Assembly: GCF_023822005.2 (NCBI RefSeq)
Contig: NZ_CP098806.1
Location: 3,534,001-3,598,000, forward strand
DNA from: Dyadobacter fanqingshengii
GTDB taxonomy: Bacteria > Bacteroidota > Bacteroidia > Cytophagales > Spirosomataceae
Length of the DNA stretch: 64,000 nt
Direction of reading: 5' to 3'
In this document: positions 35,223-43,900 of the stretch, piece by piece
Layout: each line of letters opens with the position of its first letter
How positions within the stretch are numbered: position 1 is the first letter of the stretch
Notes under the pieces: model-generated
The model's database searches: none
Told to the model about the DNA's origin: nothing
The model's input: only the letters and a program-made list of their open reading frames with translations
Translations under genes and position numbers: made by a program

Positions 35223-38200
35223 TCAGAATCCTATGCGAAGGCCGATGGTGGTTGTTTTTGCAGTAGGATAACTATAATGGTCAATGCCCATGCGAATGGA
35301 GTTGGAGCCGCCATAGGAACTGATTTCAGGATCAAACCAGGAATATTTGGTAAAAGTGATCAGGTTTTGACCGCTTACGTAGATCTGCGCATTGGTAAGC
35401 CACTTAATATCTTTGATCGGCAGATTGTAGCTCAACTGAATGTTCTTCACACGCAAATAAGAGCCGTCTTCCACAAACCGGTTGGAAACCTGGGCTTGTG
35501 AAACCTTACCTGTGATCAGCGGATATTTGGCATTGGTATTGGTTGGTGTCCAGTGATTTTCAAAAACTTCACGCGGCATGTTCAGGGCTTGACCGTAATC
35601 CATGGTCTGGTTTACCGAGCTCAGATTGAAAATATCATTTCCTTTCGATCCCTGAACAAATACATTCAGCTCGAAATTTTTGAAAGACATATTGGAGTTG
35701 AAACCGTAAATCAGCTTGGGATTTGGATTGCCAATGATGCGTTTGTCGCCGATATCGCGGGTTCCGTTGTTGTTGTAATCTTCGTAAACAATCTTCCCGG
35801 TTTCATCGTAACCTTTTTCCACATAGCCATAAAACGCTCCGATCGATTCACCTTCTCTCAAAACATTAATGTTGTCATTGATCACCGAAATATTGATCGC
35901 CTCACCGAGCACATCATTGCCGCCATATAATTTCAGCACTTTGTTTTTATTGATCGAAGCATTGGCCGAAACATCCCATTTGAATTTACCGCTCAGAATG
36001 TTCGCATTGGCAGCGATCTCAAAACCTTTGTTCTGCACTTTGCCCACATTATTGATCGTATAACCATAGCCCAAAGAAGAAGGCAAAGGCACATTATTAA
36101 GCAGATCCCGTGTGTTTTTGATATAATAATCCAATGTCAGCGAGAAGCGGTTTTGCAGGAAACCAATGTCCAATCCAATGTCGGACTGCGATGTGGTTTC
36201 CCATTTCAATGGTCCCGCCAGACGTAAACCCGGCGCATAGTACGTTGTTAATGCATCGCCAAAAACCACTTTTCCCGACGCAAGCTGGTTCAAAGTGAAG
36301 TAAGGATTGATGGCAGTGCTTCCCGTTTCGCCATAACCAACACGGATTTTCAGGTCGGAAATGAAAGAAATATTTTTGATAAAATCCTCTTCCGACAAAC
36401 GATAGGCAATCGATCCCGAAGGAAAATAACCCCATTTCTGGCCTTCTGTGTAACGGGAGGAACCATCGGCCCGAAAACTGACCGTAGCCAGCAATCTATC
36501 ATTAAATGAGTAGTTAAATCTGGCCAAATAAGACAGCAATGACCATTTGGAGTAAGTTGAGAACGGAACGCCCTGCGTCGCTGCTGCGCCAATGTCAAAC
36601 GATTCCTGAATGTCACTCACAAATCCGCTTCCCGTGGTGTTCAGCTGCGTTGTCGTAAGGTCCTGATAAGTAAAACCGGCCACGGCAGAAATATTGTGCT
36701 TGCCAATTTCCTTCACGTAGCTCACAGTATTTTCGTTCAACAAGCTGGTTGTCTGGGTGGTATAAATCCCGGCAGATCCCAGAGAGTTGACAAACTTCTT
36801 GGTTGTATAAGTGTCCGTGCGGTCGTCCGTATTTTCTATCCCTCCGGAAATTTTAATAGAAAGACCTTCAAAAGGCATATAAGTCAGCGCGCCATTGGCC
36901 AATACTTTGTTGGAGCGAATGTGGTCCGATTGCTGCTCGATGAAGTTCAACGGGTTGGTGATCACATTGGAACCCCAGGAATAAATTGTAGCCAAATTGG
37001 AATAATTCCCTTCCGGCGTTAGCGGGGCAACAGTTGGATATCCCGACAGCATTGCCGAAACAAGCGACGAACCACGGTTTCCCCCTTCTGTGTTTTTACG
37101 GTCGGAATCAATTCGGCTTAAAATTGTATTAATGTCGAATTTAAACTTTTTGCTGAAATCAGTGCTCAGGTTAGCGCGAACCGAATTGCGGACATAATCG
37201 CTTCCGATAATGATCCCTCCCTGATTGAAATTGCTTCCTGAAACCGAGAAACGCGTTTTTTCATTTCCACCATTTACCGAAACAGAATGATTTTGGATGG
37301 CTGCCGTCTGCAACGCGAGATCTTGCCAGTCTGTTCCTTCGCCCAAACTATTGATTTCGTCCTGCGTAAAATGAGGCGCTAGTCCGTCATTTGAAGCCTG
37401 TTCATTATAGAATTGCGCATATTCCTTCGCATTCATCATTTCGATCTTTTTCCTTGGCTTTTGGAAACCCACATATGTATCGAGATCCACGCTCACCCTG
37501 CCGGATTTTCCTTTTTTGGTTGTGATCAAAACAACACCATTCGCACCTCTGGAACCATAAATGGCCGTTGCAGAAGCGTCTTTCAGGATTTCGATGGATT
37601 CTACGTCCGCATTGTTCAGCAATGTTGGGTTACCGGAATAAGGAAAACCGTCCACCACGTAAAGTGGCTCATTACCACCCTGGACCGAGTTTGTTCCTCT
37701 AATCCGAACGCTGATCGGACTTCCCGGTGCGCCTGTGTTTTGGGAGATCTGCACGCCGGTTGCACGTCCGGCCAATGATTGCATGAGGTTGGTTGCCGGG
37801 TAAGCATTCAATTCTGTTGATTTGATAGACGCAACCGAACCTGTGAGATCTGATTTTTTCACAACACCATAACCAACCACCACCAGCTCATTCAATGCTC
37901 TTACGTCCGCTTCCAGCGTTACATTGATAACGCTTTGATTTTCAACGGGAATTTCTTTGGTTACATAGCCTACAAAGCTCAATACAAGCACGGCATTGTC
38001 AGGCACGTCGAGTTCAAACCCGCCGTCGCCGTTGGTCGTCGTGCCCGTCTGCGTTCCTTTCACCACAATGCTGACGCCCGGCAGCGGCGTATTTGTTTCA
38101 TCCACCACCTTTCCGGTGAGATTGCGTTTGGGCGAAATCCCTTTCGCAGGAAGTTCGGTTGGAAGCGCGTCCTGCCTTTTGAGGATAATAATTTTGCCCG

Positions 38201-38531
38201 AAACCTCATATTGTAACCCCAATGGCGTCAATATCTGGTCCAGGACTTCGTATAATGGCTTTTCAGTGGCGCTAACCGTCACCTTTCTGGCCGACTTGAT
38301 CAATTTGGAGCTGAATACGAACCTTACATCCACTTGCTTCTCAACCTGGTTCAGGACTTTCCTTACTTCACTGCCCGTGGCAACCACCGTAATCTTCTGA
38401 GAAAGAAGCGACTGTGCGTGACTGTCGTGGGCAAAGCCGGTTCCAATGAACCATACGGCAAATATCAATTGTGTGGCTGTTATTCGCATCGTCCAAAGTA
38501 ATACCTGGCGGTATTTAAAGGGTTTTTTCAT
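35223..38531 (-). CDS. SusC/RagA-family TonB-dependent transporter with STN signalling domain
   Basis: Outer-membrane transporter of 1102 residues. A signal peptide ends near residue 40 (HDSHAQS), then comes an STN domain (about 43-110: VRKVLNQVEKQVDVRFVFSS). The carboxypeptidase-like domain starts at LTGKVVDETNTPLPGVSIVV, followed by ELVVVGYGVVKK, the plug with EILKDASATAIYGSRGANG, and the barrel ending IGLRIGF. ATG 38531 gives the expected N terminus; the open frame continues to a TTG at 38612 that would add unlikely residues. The leader between it and fecR holds the antisense terminator described separately. Confidence 0.95.
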   Translation of the reverse strand: MKKPFKYRQVLLWTMRITATQLIFAVWFIGTGFAHDSHAQSLLSQKITVVATGSEVRKVLNQVEKQVDVRFVFSSKLIKSARKVTVSATEKPLYEVLDQILTPLGLQYEVSGKIIILKRQDALPTELPAKGISPKRNLTGKVVDETNTPLPGVSIVVKGTQTGTTTNGDGGFELDVPDNAVLVLSFVGYVTKEIPVENQSVINVTLEADVRALNELVVVGYGVVKKSDLTGSVASIKSTELNAYPATNLMQSLAGRATGVQISQNTGAPGSPISVRIRGTNSVQGGNEPLYVVDGFPYSGNPTLLNNADVESIEILKDASATAIYGSRGANGVVLITTKKGKSGRVSVDLDTYVGFQKPRKKIEMMNAKEYAQFYNEQASNDGLAPHFTQDEINSLGEGTDWQDLALQTAAIQNHSVSVNGGNEKTRFSVSGSNFNQGGIIIGSDYVRNSVRANLSTDFSKKFKFDINTILSRIDSDRKNTEGGNRGSSLVSAMLSGYPTVAPLTPEGNYSNLATIYSWGSNVITNPLNFIEQQSDHIRSNKVLANGALTYMPFEGLSIKISGGIENTDDRTDTYTTKKFVNSLGSAGIYTTQTTSLLNENTVSYVKEIGKHNISAVAGFTYQDLTTTQLNTTGSGFVSDIQESFDIGAAATQGVPFSTYSKWSLLSYLARFNYSFNDRLLATVSFRADGSSRYTEGQKWGYFPSGSIAYRLSEEDFIKNISFISDLKIRVGYGETGSTAINPYFTLNQLASGKVVFGDALTTYYAPGLRLAGPLKWETTSQSDIGLDIGFLQNRFSLTLDYYIKNTRDLLNNVPLPSSLGYGYTINNVGKVQNKGFEIAANANILSGKFKWDVSANASINKNKVLKLYGGNDVLGEAINISVINDNINVLREGESIGAFYGYVEKGYDETGKIVYEDYNNNGTRDIGDKRIIGNPNPKLIYGFNSNMSFKNFELNVFVQGSKGNDIFNLSSVNQTMDYGQALNMPREVFENHWTPTNTNAKYPLITGKVSQAQVSNRFVEDGSYLRVKNIQLSYNLPIKDIKWLTNAQIYVSGQNLITFTKYSWFDPEISSYGGSNSIRMGIDHYSYPTAKTTTIGLRIGF

Positions 38532-38543
38532 AGATTTGATTGT

Positions 38544-38661
38544 TTTGTTAAGATTTGAAAAACTGGCAAAACGATCCCTGCCTCCCCTAAGGAGGAAAAT
38601 GGCGACAACCAAAGGGATTTATTTGAGCCGGTGATGCGGGAACATTGCCGGCTCTTTTTTT
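38544..38661 (+). ncRNA. Candidate antisense RNA opposite the third susC leader
   Basis: A plus-strand RNA of about 118 bases is inferred. The box TAGATTTG (38531-38538, exact TAnnTTTG) overlaps the complement of the susC start codon, and a canonical terminator with seven T ends at 38661. No plus-strand coding gene leads into that terminator. The RNA would cover the whole susC leader and ribosome-loading site. The 5' end is a guess because no -33 element is visible. Antisense RNAs at this place (DonS type) are known in Bacteroides SusC systems run by ECF sigma factors. Confidence 0.4.
38625..38661 (+). terminator. Plus-strand hairpin with T7 in the susC leader (first copy)
   Basis: Twelve-base stem GAGCCGGTGATG / CATTGCCGGCTC, including two G-U type pairs, loop CGGGAA, then seven T. 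It is oriented for the plus strand, opposite to every gene nearby. On the minus strand the order is A7, stem, loop TTCCCG, stem, with no T run after it. A second copy with a different stem but the same loop form lies at 58722-58756. Confidence 0.75.
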
Positions 38662-38741
38662 AGGTTAATCTTTCTGTTTCTTATTCGAATATTTAGCTAG
38701 CGGGTTTAAATTATATTACTGATTTACAATGTCTTGTATGG

Positions 38742-39866
38742 TTAATTTTTGCATCCTGTGCTGTGGATCACGATCTGCCCGTCGAGGATCTCATAACTAG
38801 CCTCAACTGCCTGACAAATGATGAAAAGCTTCTCGTGAAGTGTCTGATTATCAAGCGTTGCCGTTAGTGGGCAATCTTTTAATATTTCGGCGTCATACAG
38901 AATTTCAATGCCATAGGCTTTTCCTATCGTCGCAAAAACCTCACTTGCCGGTGTATCTTCAAATTCGAATTGCGGGATTTCGGCCTTAGGCACAACCATT
39001 TCCGGTTTTTCAACCAGCGTTTTCACCATTCTGATCTCTTCACGGGAGTAAATAATCTTTTGATTCGGATGCAGCACAATGCCTTGCAGCTCGCGACCGG
39101 ATGTTTTTTGTTCCAATTCAGGATCGGATTCAGCAAAAACGGACACGCGTCCGGTCTTCACTTCCACCGTAACTTCATTGGAATTCCCATAGGCTTTGAT
39201 GGTGAAACTTGTCCCTAAAACCTTGGTAACCAAGCCATTGGAATACACGAAAAACGGACGCTCAGAATCTTTGGCAACATCAAAAAATGCCTCGCCTTCC
39301 AGAAAAACCTCGCGCCTGGCGGCAACGAATTTATTAGCGTAACGGATGCGGCCATTCGCAGACAGCGTAACCTTGCTGCCATCCTCCAAAACAACCGTCA
39401 TAGGCTTCATGGAAGGATTCCATTTTTCGGTTACGCTATCCTTGTGCTCCTGAATGGCCTTTGCAAAAGTGATTTTTTGCGACTCCTTTTTAGTTGTAAG
39501 TGAATAAATGATCCAGCCGGAAATGAGCAGGAATGCAATGGACGCAGCAATGCGAAGCCATGGGAAACTGTAAGCTTTCGGCTGTTTTGCCGGTTCTTCA
39601 AACGATGGATATTGCTCCGAAGCATTGATCCGGCCTACGGTTTGCTTGACAATGTGCGTGATCTCAGGATCGCTGATTTCCGGCTCGTGCAAACGTAATG
39701 ACAGCACAATGCTTTTTGCCTGCTGGACTTTTTCGTGTGCATCGGCATTGTTTTCGATCCATTCTTCCCAAAGATCCTCGGTCTCGCGGGTGGGAGAAAG
39801 GACCCACTGGCGAAAAAAAGTGTCCCAGACAAAATCTTCAACGGTAAAATCTTTGTAACGATCCAT
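38742..39866 (-). CDS. FecR-family anti-sigma factor
   Basis: Inner-membrane regulator of 374 residues. N-terminal cytoplasmic part with FVWDTFFRQWVLSPTRETEDLW (about 12-33), membrane segment IAASIAFLLISGWIIYSLT (near 107-125), periplasmic FecR domain (MTVVLEDGSKVTLSANGRI, GEAFFDVAKDSERPF, GLVTKVLGTSFTIKA) and a C-terminal domain with FEDTPASEVFATIGKAYGIEI of the kind seen at SusC STN contacts. It follows the sigma gene by 117 bases and precedes susC by 210 bases, the longest such gap but one in the window. Confidence 0.94.
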   Translation of the reverse strand: MDRYKDFTVEDFVWDTFFRQWVLSPTRETEDLWEEWIENNADAHEKVQQAKSIVLSLRLHEPEISDPEITHIVKQTVGRINASEQYPSFEEPAKQPKAYSFPWLRIAASIAFLLISGWIIYSLTTKKESQKITFAKAIQEHKDSVTEKWNPSMKPMTVVLEDGSKVTLSANGRIRYANKFVAARREVFLEGEAFFDVAKDSERPFFVYSNGLVTKVLGTSFTIKAYGNSNEVTVEVKTGRVSVFAESDPELEQKTSGRELQGIVLHPNQKIIYSREEIRMVKTLVEKPEMVVPKAEIPQFEFEDTPASEVFATIGKAYGIEILYDAEILKDCPLTATLDNQTLHEKLFIICQAVEASYEILDGQIVIHSTGCKN

Positions 39867-39983
39867 AGGTGAGCTTGCTTCTAAGATACGATAGACACAA
39901 ACCGGATCGGGATACCAATAAATTTTAAATTATTTCTAAAAAAATCACCAAAACCGCTTTCTTGGTGGCATTATGACCCTTTT

Positions 39984-40640
39984 TTATATAAATAAATGAA
40001 TTAGGAAGAAAGTCAGGAATTCGGCTTTCCAGTGCTTTTTCAGCTGTTTGATCGCGATTTGCAGTAAATTGGAAACGGTTTGAGGGGAAACAGCCATGAT
40101 TTCGGAGATCTGCTCGCGGCTCAGTTCCTGGAAAAATTTGAGATAAATAACTTCCTTTTGCCGCTTTGGAAGTTCCATGAGCAATTTTTCGAGCTGGCGC
40201 GTGCGTACAAGCGTCGATTCGTTATTAATGTATTGCTGTTCAACTGAAAATTCAAGGTCAAATGCCTCGTCCACCTGCTCCACGTTTCCCTCTCCTACCC
40301 AGGATTTTGAGGAGACGCTTCTGTGCATGAGTCGGCGAAGAGAAGCCATCAAGTAAGGCTTCACGGCCACATCAGCGCTCAAACTCCCGCGCTTTTCCCA
40401 CAAATGCAAAAACAAATCCTGGACTGAGTCCTTTACAAACTCCTGATCTTTGGAAAATTTGCATCCGTAACGGAAAAGCACGCGAAAATGCGAAGACATC
40501 AGTTGCTCGAACGCAGCCACATCTCCCAACAGAAACTGTTGCCAAAGCGCATTGTCATCAGAAGATTGAGGAGGCTGAGAATGTGGTTTCATAACGCATT
40601 GTAAAAGTTGCACAAGGTCACACAGGCAAGCTTGCTTCAT
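39984..40640 (-). CDS. ECF-type RNA polymerase sigma factor
   Basis: Sigma factor of about 218 residues of the FecI-like group. Region 2 is around residues 45-115 (LFRYGCKFSKDQEFVKDSVQD, DLFLHLWEKRGSLSADVAVK) and region 4 around 150-205, with the helix-turn-helix LSREQISEIMAVSPQTVSNLLQ. Two ATG codons are possible; the second (40592, MKPHSQPP) would give 202 residues and is close to the usual family start. It begins the region-4 regulatory cascade with the FecR gene downstream. Confidence 0.93.
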   Translation of the reverse strand: MKQACLCDLVQLLQCVMKPHSQPPQSSDDNALWQQFLLGDVAAFEQLMSSHFRVLFRYGCKFSKDQEFVKDSVQDLFLHLWEKRGSLSADVAVKPYLMASLRRLMHRSVSSKSWVGEGNVEQVDEAFDLEFSVEQQYINNESTLVRTRQLEKLLMELPKRQKEVIYLKFFQELSREQISEIMAVSPQTVSNLLQIAIKQLKKHWKAEFLTFFLIHLFI

Positions 40641-40705
40641 TACAACGATTAATCAAACTTAATCCAATTTTCATCCTATACCAAAAATTTTTTTGTGCCT
40701 TCACT

Positions 40706-41740
40706 TCACTCGATCATCACCCTGACAGCTCTTTTTTGATGATGCTTATTTTCAAAATGTACTATGTACATGCCCGACGCCAGCTCCTCTGCAGGACGAA
40801 TTTCAATTTTATCCGTTGACATGATCTCTGACGAAATGTGAATGTCTCTTCCCCACATATTAAAAAGCCTAAGCGTAGACTTTTTAATATGCTCAGCTCT
40901 TAATGTGATCAATTTTCGCGTGGCCGGATTGGGCGTGACGAGCACTTCTCCTGCTTTCAACTCGGACACGCCGTTTCGTATCAATATCTCATGAATGCGG
41001 ATTTTACCCTGCCCATTCCGGAACCGCATTTCGAAATTGGAAAGTTTGGTATCAGAAAAAAGCGAGTTACCGGGATAGGCTTTGCTATTGAGGCTTACGG
41101 GCTCATTATCAACCCATAAATCGTAAGTTCCGGGCAATGCATTGTGTGTGACTGCATTGGCAGGAAATAGCTTGTAAGCCAGCAACTTTTTGGAATTGTT
41201 CAGAACCCAGGTTACTGTAACCTGCTTCTTTTTGCCGATAAGCTTGCTGGTATTTTGCGTGGCAAAGTCCTTAATATTGAACCCTCCTTCCAGAAAATTG
41301 AGCGAAAACTTGCCAAACATCAACGCATTCCCCGGAAAGGAATGGTTATCCGGATTGAAGTTTTCACCCACATAAAAATACATCGCATTCAACGCGGCCA
41401 ACTGCACTGACTCGGCGCTAAGGGTGATTTGAATGAACAATGTTTCAGGATTAGGCGTAAAAGGCGTGGCCCGCAGGACACGAATGATCCCACCGGTCGC
41501 TGAATCCTCCTGCGTCCGCACCAGATCCATGTAACCTTTGGAGAATTTGGAAAAAGAGAGCGAAGGGACCGTCTGAACAATGTGGCTAAATTGGCCGGAA
41601 TCAGGTTTTGGATTCAAAAATGGCCCTGGTTTCAAAAAATCCTGATGAAAATAAACCGTCTGCGCGAATGCACATTGAAACACCGCAGACAATAAAACAA
41701 CCGCAAAAACTCTGGATAAATGATAGAAATGTGACGTCAT
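40706..41740 (-). CDS. Secreted protein with T9SS type A sorting domain
   Basis: Exported protein of 344 residues. Signal peptide ends near residue 26 (AFAQ); the middle (about 27-250) looks beta-rich, possibly a concanavalin-like fold, with no motif I can name. The last 75 residues carry the T9SS C-terminal signal: VLVTPNPATRKLITL, LRLFNMWGRDIH and LASGMYIVHFENKHHQKRAVRV. It would cross the outer membrane by the type IX system and be released or anchored at the surface. It follows no operon partner. Its start codon lies inside an inverted repeat (see 41731-41771). Confidence 0.88.
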   Translation of the reverse strand: MTSHFYHLSRVFAVVLLSAVFQCAFAQTVYFHQDFLKPGPFLNPKPDSGQFSHIVQTVPSLSFSKFSKGYMDLVRTQEDSATGGIIRVLRATPFTPNPETLFIQITLSAESVQLAALNAMYFYVGENFNPDNHSFPGNALMFGKFSLNFLEGGFNIKDFATQNTSKLIGKKKQVTVTWVLNNSKKLLAYKLFPANAVTHNALPGTYDLWVDNEPVSLNSKAYPGNSLFSDTKLSNFEMRFRNGQGKIRIHEILIRNGVSELKAGEVLVTPNPATRKLITLRAEHIKKSTLRLFNMWGRDIHISSEIMSTDKIEIRPAEELASGMYIVHFENKHHQKRAVRVMIE

Positions 41741-41771
41741 AAAACATGGGTTTTATGCATTTAGACGTCAC
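41731..41771. promoter_or_regulatory. Nested inverted repeat over the start codon of the T9SS protein
   Basis: Outer arms GTGACGTC (41731-41738) and GACGTCAC (41764-41771) enclose inner arms ATAAAA and TTTTAT. The start codon of the minus-strand gene (41738-41740) lies within the left arm. In its transcript the hairpin would bury the ATG, and in DNA the arms could be a regulator site. Confidence 0.5.
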
Positions 41772-41876
41772 GTTTTTGTATTGGTCACAAAGTATTTTAA
41801 GAATTTTTTTGGCTTCTATATGGCTTATCGGAATCGACTATTACCGCTTGTGATTTCACTTTTCCTGAGTAATATT

Positions 41877-41891
41877 GTATGTTACACATAC
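41877..41891. promoter_or_regulatory. Palindrome directly upstream of the DUF6934-like gene
   Basis: Perfect six-base arms GTATGT-TAC-ACATAC ending ten bases before the ATG at 41902. The position is that expected for an operator at which the gene products could repress their own expression. Confidence 0.4.
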
Positions 41892-41901
41892 TATAACCTC
41901 A

Positions 41902-42351
41902 ATGAATGATCCATTTTACGAGTTCACCTCGCTGAATAACACAACTCGTTTTGATTTTCTAAGCATTGGCAAAAGGGAAATTCATAAAGCCGTAATTTAT
42001 AGTCAAAGCGCCGATCCCCAAATTTTCTTTTTAAGTCTGGCGAATGTCTCACAAGAAGATTTATTGGATTTTGTGACAACCAGCAATAACGGTGACTTGA
42101 AAGTTGTTTTGGCAACCGTCGTTCAAACATTAATAACATTTCTCGACATTCATCCAACGGTAATGGTCGCTTTTACGGGTAATACGCCGTCCAGGTCACG
42201 TTTATATAATATTCTTATAAGTCAAGAGCTCGATCAAGTGTCCGCAAATTTCATAATATTCGGTATTAAAGGAGACCGTATTGAACTATTCACGCGAAAT
42301 AGCTGCTACGACAGCTTTCTTATTTCTCGTAAAAATGTTAATATTGATTAA
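41902..42351 (+). CDS. DUF6934-like protein
   Basis: Cytoplasmic protein of 149 residues with no signal or membrane segment. From memory it resembles DUF6934, a family found mainly in Cytophagales. The recognisable middle is FVTTSNNGDLKVVLATVVQT (about 54-73), followed by VAFTGNTPSRSRLYNILISQ, and a C-terminal FIIFGIKGDRIELF. Its function is unknown. I use the ATG at 41902 (MNDPFYEF); an upstream ATG at 41875 lies within the palindrome. A 53-residue gene starts ten bases after its stop codon, so the two are probably one unit. Confidence 0.78.
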   Translation: MNDPFYEFTSLNNTTRFDFLSIGKREIHKAVIYSQSADPQIFFLSLANVSQEDLLDFVTTSNNGDLKVVLATVVQTLITFLDIHPTVMVAFTGNTPSRSRLYNILISQELDQVSANFIIFGIKGDRIELFTRNSCYDSFLISRKNVNID

Positions 42352-42361
42352 AAAAAGAATT

Positions 42362-42523
42362 ATGGCAACTACACACAAAGACAAGACTGTAACCGCTACT
42401 CCTGTCAAAAAAAAGAATCTTGGACCTTTTGCAACGGAAAAAGAAGCTTCGGAGGCGAAGAATGGAGAGCTTTGGGAGAGGCTTTCCAAAATGAATGTCA
42501 AAGAATTCGTCAATAATCATTGA
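42362..42523 (+). CDS. Small 53-residue protein paired with the DUF6934-like gene
   Basis: Small, highly charged protein: a Lys-rich N-terminal half (KKKNLGPFATEKEASEAKNG, residues 17-36) and an amphipathic C-terminal helix (LWERLSKMNVKEFVNNH). The ATG follows the preceding stop codon by ten bases and an A-rich stretch typical of Bacteroidota start sites. I recognise no family. Small size, charge and tight spacing recall the antitoxin-like partner of two-gene modules, but no direct evidence supports that role. A strong two-way terminator follows. Confidence 0.68.
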   Translation: MATTHKDKTVTATPVKKKNLGPFATEKEASEAKNGELWERLSKMNVKEFVNNH

Positions 42524-42590
42524 CCGAAACCGAAAAAAAAATCTTCAAAACTCAACGATCATACGAAAGGTCATTTCGAGATTTGTTTTA

Positions 42591-42636
42591 AGCAAAAGGC
42601 CCTGTCAATGTCATCACATTAACAGGGCCTTTTGCT
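42591..42636. terminator. Two-way terminator between convergent units
   Basis: Nearly perfect inverted repeat: AGCAAAAGGCCCTGT / ACAGGGCCTTTTGCT with inner AATGT/ACATT. The A-rich left and T-rich right flanks let it serve both the small-protein gene on the plus strand and the glycosidase gene on the minus strand. Confidence 0.88.
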
Positions 42637-42644
42637 ACTACTCC

Positions 42645-43787
42645 CTACTTCGCAGAAGTCAGCTTCTTAATCAACTCAACTTCATCCTTCTTATACGGTG
42701 TTCCGTCTTTGCGGAAGATGTCGTGGAACCAGAGTTCTGGTTCGGCTGTGTAGGTTTTTTTCCAGCTGTCCCAGGGATAGATCGTTTGGGATTTGCCGTC
42801 TACGAGGCCCCAGTTGATGGCTCCTACATTGTATTTCTTGGCGATAGGCAATGAGCCTTTGAAGAAGCTTCCGTTTCCGCGCGACATATATTCCGTGCAG
42901 ATCATCGGGCGACCGTATTGCTGTAATTGTTTAATGCGCTTTTCGAAATCTGCGGCGTCTTCGTAGTTGTGGAATGTAATGATGTCTGATTGGTCAATCA
43001 TTACTTTTTCGATGGGTGTCAAAGTTTCATGTGTCTCCCAGTTTCCGTTCCAAACTCCTGCGGTTAATGGTTGCGAAGGATTTACAGAACGTGCCCAGAC
43101 GAATGCCTTTGAAAGCAATGGAATCACATAATCCACTTTGTTTGGCAGTTCAACTTTACCATAAGAGCTTGTATTCGGATTGTCCGGCTCGTTCCAGATG
43201 TCCCAGGCCAAAACACGGCTGTCATTGGCAAATGCGGCAACCGTTCCTTTCACATATCTTTCCAAACGCGCATATTGCGTGCTGTCTTTCAGTGCTTCCA
43301 ATCCCGGACTTTGTACCCAACCTGAGTTATGAACGCCTGGTTTCGGAGCACGTTGTTTTCCCAGTTTCGGAAACGGGTCCCAACAGGAATCGAATAGCAC
43401 GAATAATGGCTTGATCTTATGCTTCTGGGCAATGTTTAGAAATGTGTCCAAACGCTTCACAAAACCAGCTGAATCCTCCTGAAACAAAAGATCGTGCAAA
43501 TAAACGCGCATGGTGTTCATGCCGATTTTAGACGCCCATCCCAATTCCCTGTTAATGGTTACCGTATCAAAATCAGCTGCCTGGAACATTTCGAGCTGGT
43601 TAATGGCTGTGCTGGGCAAAAAATCTGCTCCAACCAGCCAACCTTGCTGACTATACCATTGATTGGCTTGTTCTTTTGTCCAGATCTCGCGCGGATTAGC
43701 CTGCTTTTTATCCTCCGCATTTATCGCAAAACTTTGAAAGGAAAGGCAAATAAGGAGCGCCCAGACTGTTGTTTTTAAAAATTTCAT
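42645..43787 (-). CDS. Exported clan-A (GH5-like) glycoside hydrolase
   Basis: Secreted or periplasmic TIM-barrel enzyme of 380 residues with a signal peptide (FLKTTVWALLICLSFQSFA). The acid/base Glu200 is in WDIWNEPDNPN and the probable nucleophile Glu299 in MICTEYMSRGNG, the pattern of retaining clan-A hydrolases such as GH5. NTMRVYLHDLLFQ (91-103) is also typical. It would cleave beta-linked glycans; the exact family and substrate are not certain. It is the last gene of the region-6 operon, the only clear glycosidase in the window, and runs into a two-way terminator. Confidence 0.85.
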   Translation of the reverse strand: MKFLKTTVWALLICLSFQSFAINAEDKKQANPREIWTKEQANQWYSQQGWLVGADFLPSTAINQLEMFQAADFDTVTINRELGWASKIGMNTMRVYLHDLLFQEDSAGFVKRLDTFLNIAQKHKIKPLFVLFDSCWDPFPKLGKQRAPKPGVHNSGWVQSPGLEALKDSTQYARLERYVKGTVAAFANDSRVLAWDIWNEPDNPNTSSYGKVELPNKVDYVIPLLSKAFVWARSVNPSQPLTAGVWNGNWETHETLTPIEKVMIDQSDIITFHNYEDAADFEKRIKQLQQYGRPMICTEYMSRGNGSFFKGSLPIAKKYNVGAINWGLVDGKSQTIYPWDSWKKTYTAEPELWFHDIFRKDGTPYKKDEVELIKKLTSAK

Positions 43788-43900
43788 TCCGTCAAGGATT
43801 TTAAATTATAACTATTTTAAAAGAGGTGCAGCCGTCTATTCTATACTTGGCTGCGCATTGAGAATTTCCGGCCAGTTCCTTCCAGGTCTGACAACTGCTT

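Noticed and set aside
38581..38595. Small inverted repeat CCTCC-CCTAA-GGAGG near the antisense terminator
   Set aside because: Five-base arms are too short to interpret; it has no counterpart of the same sequence in the other leader.
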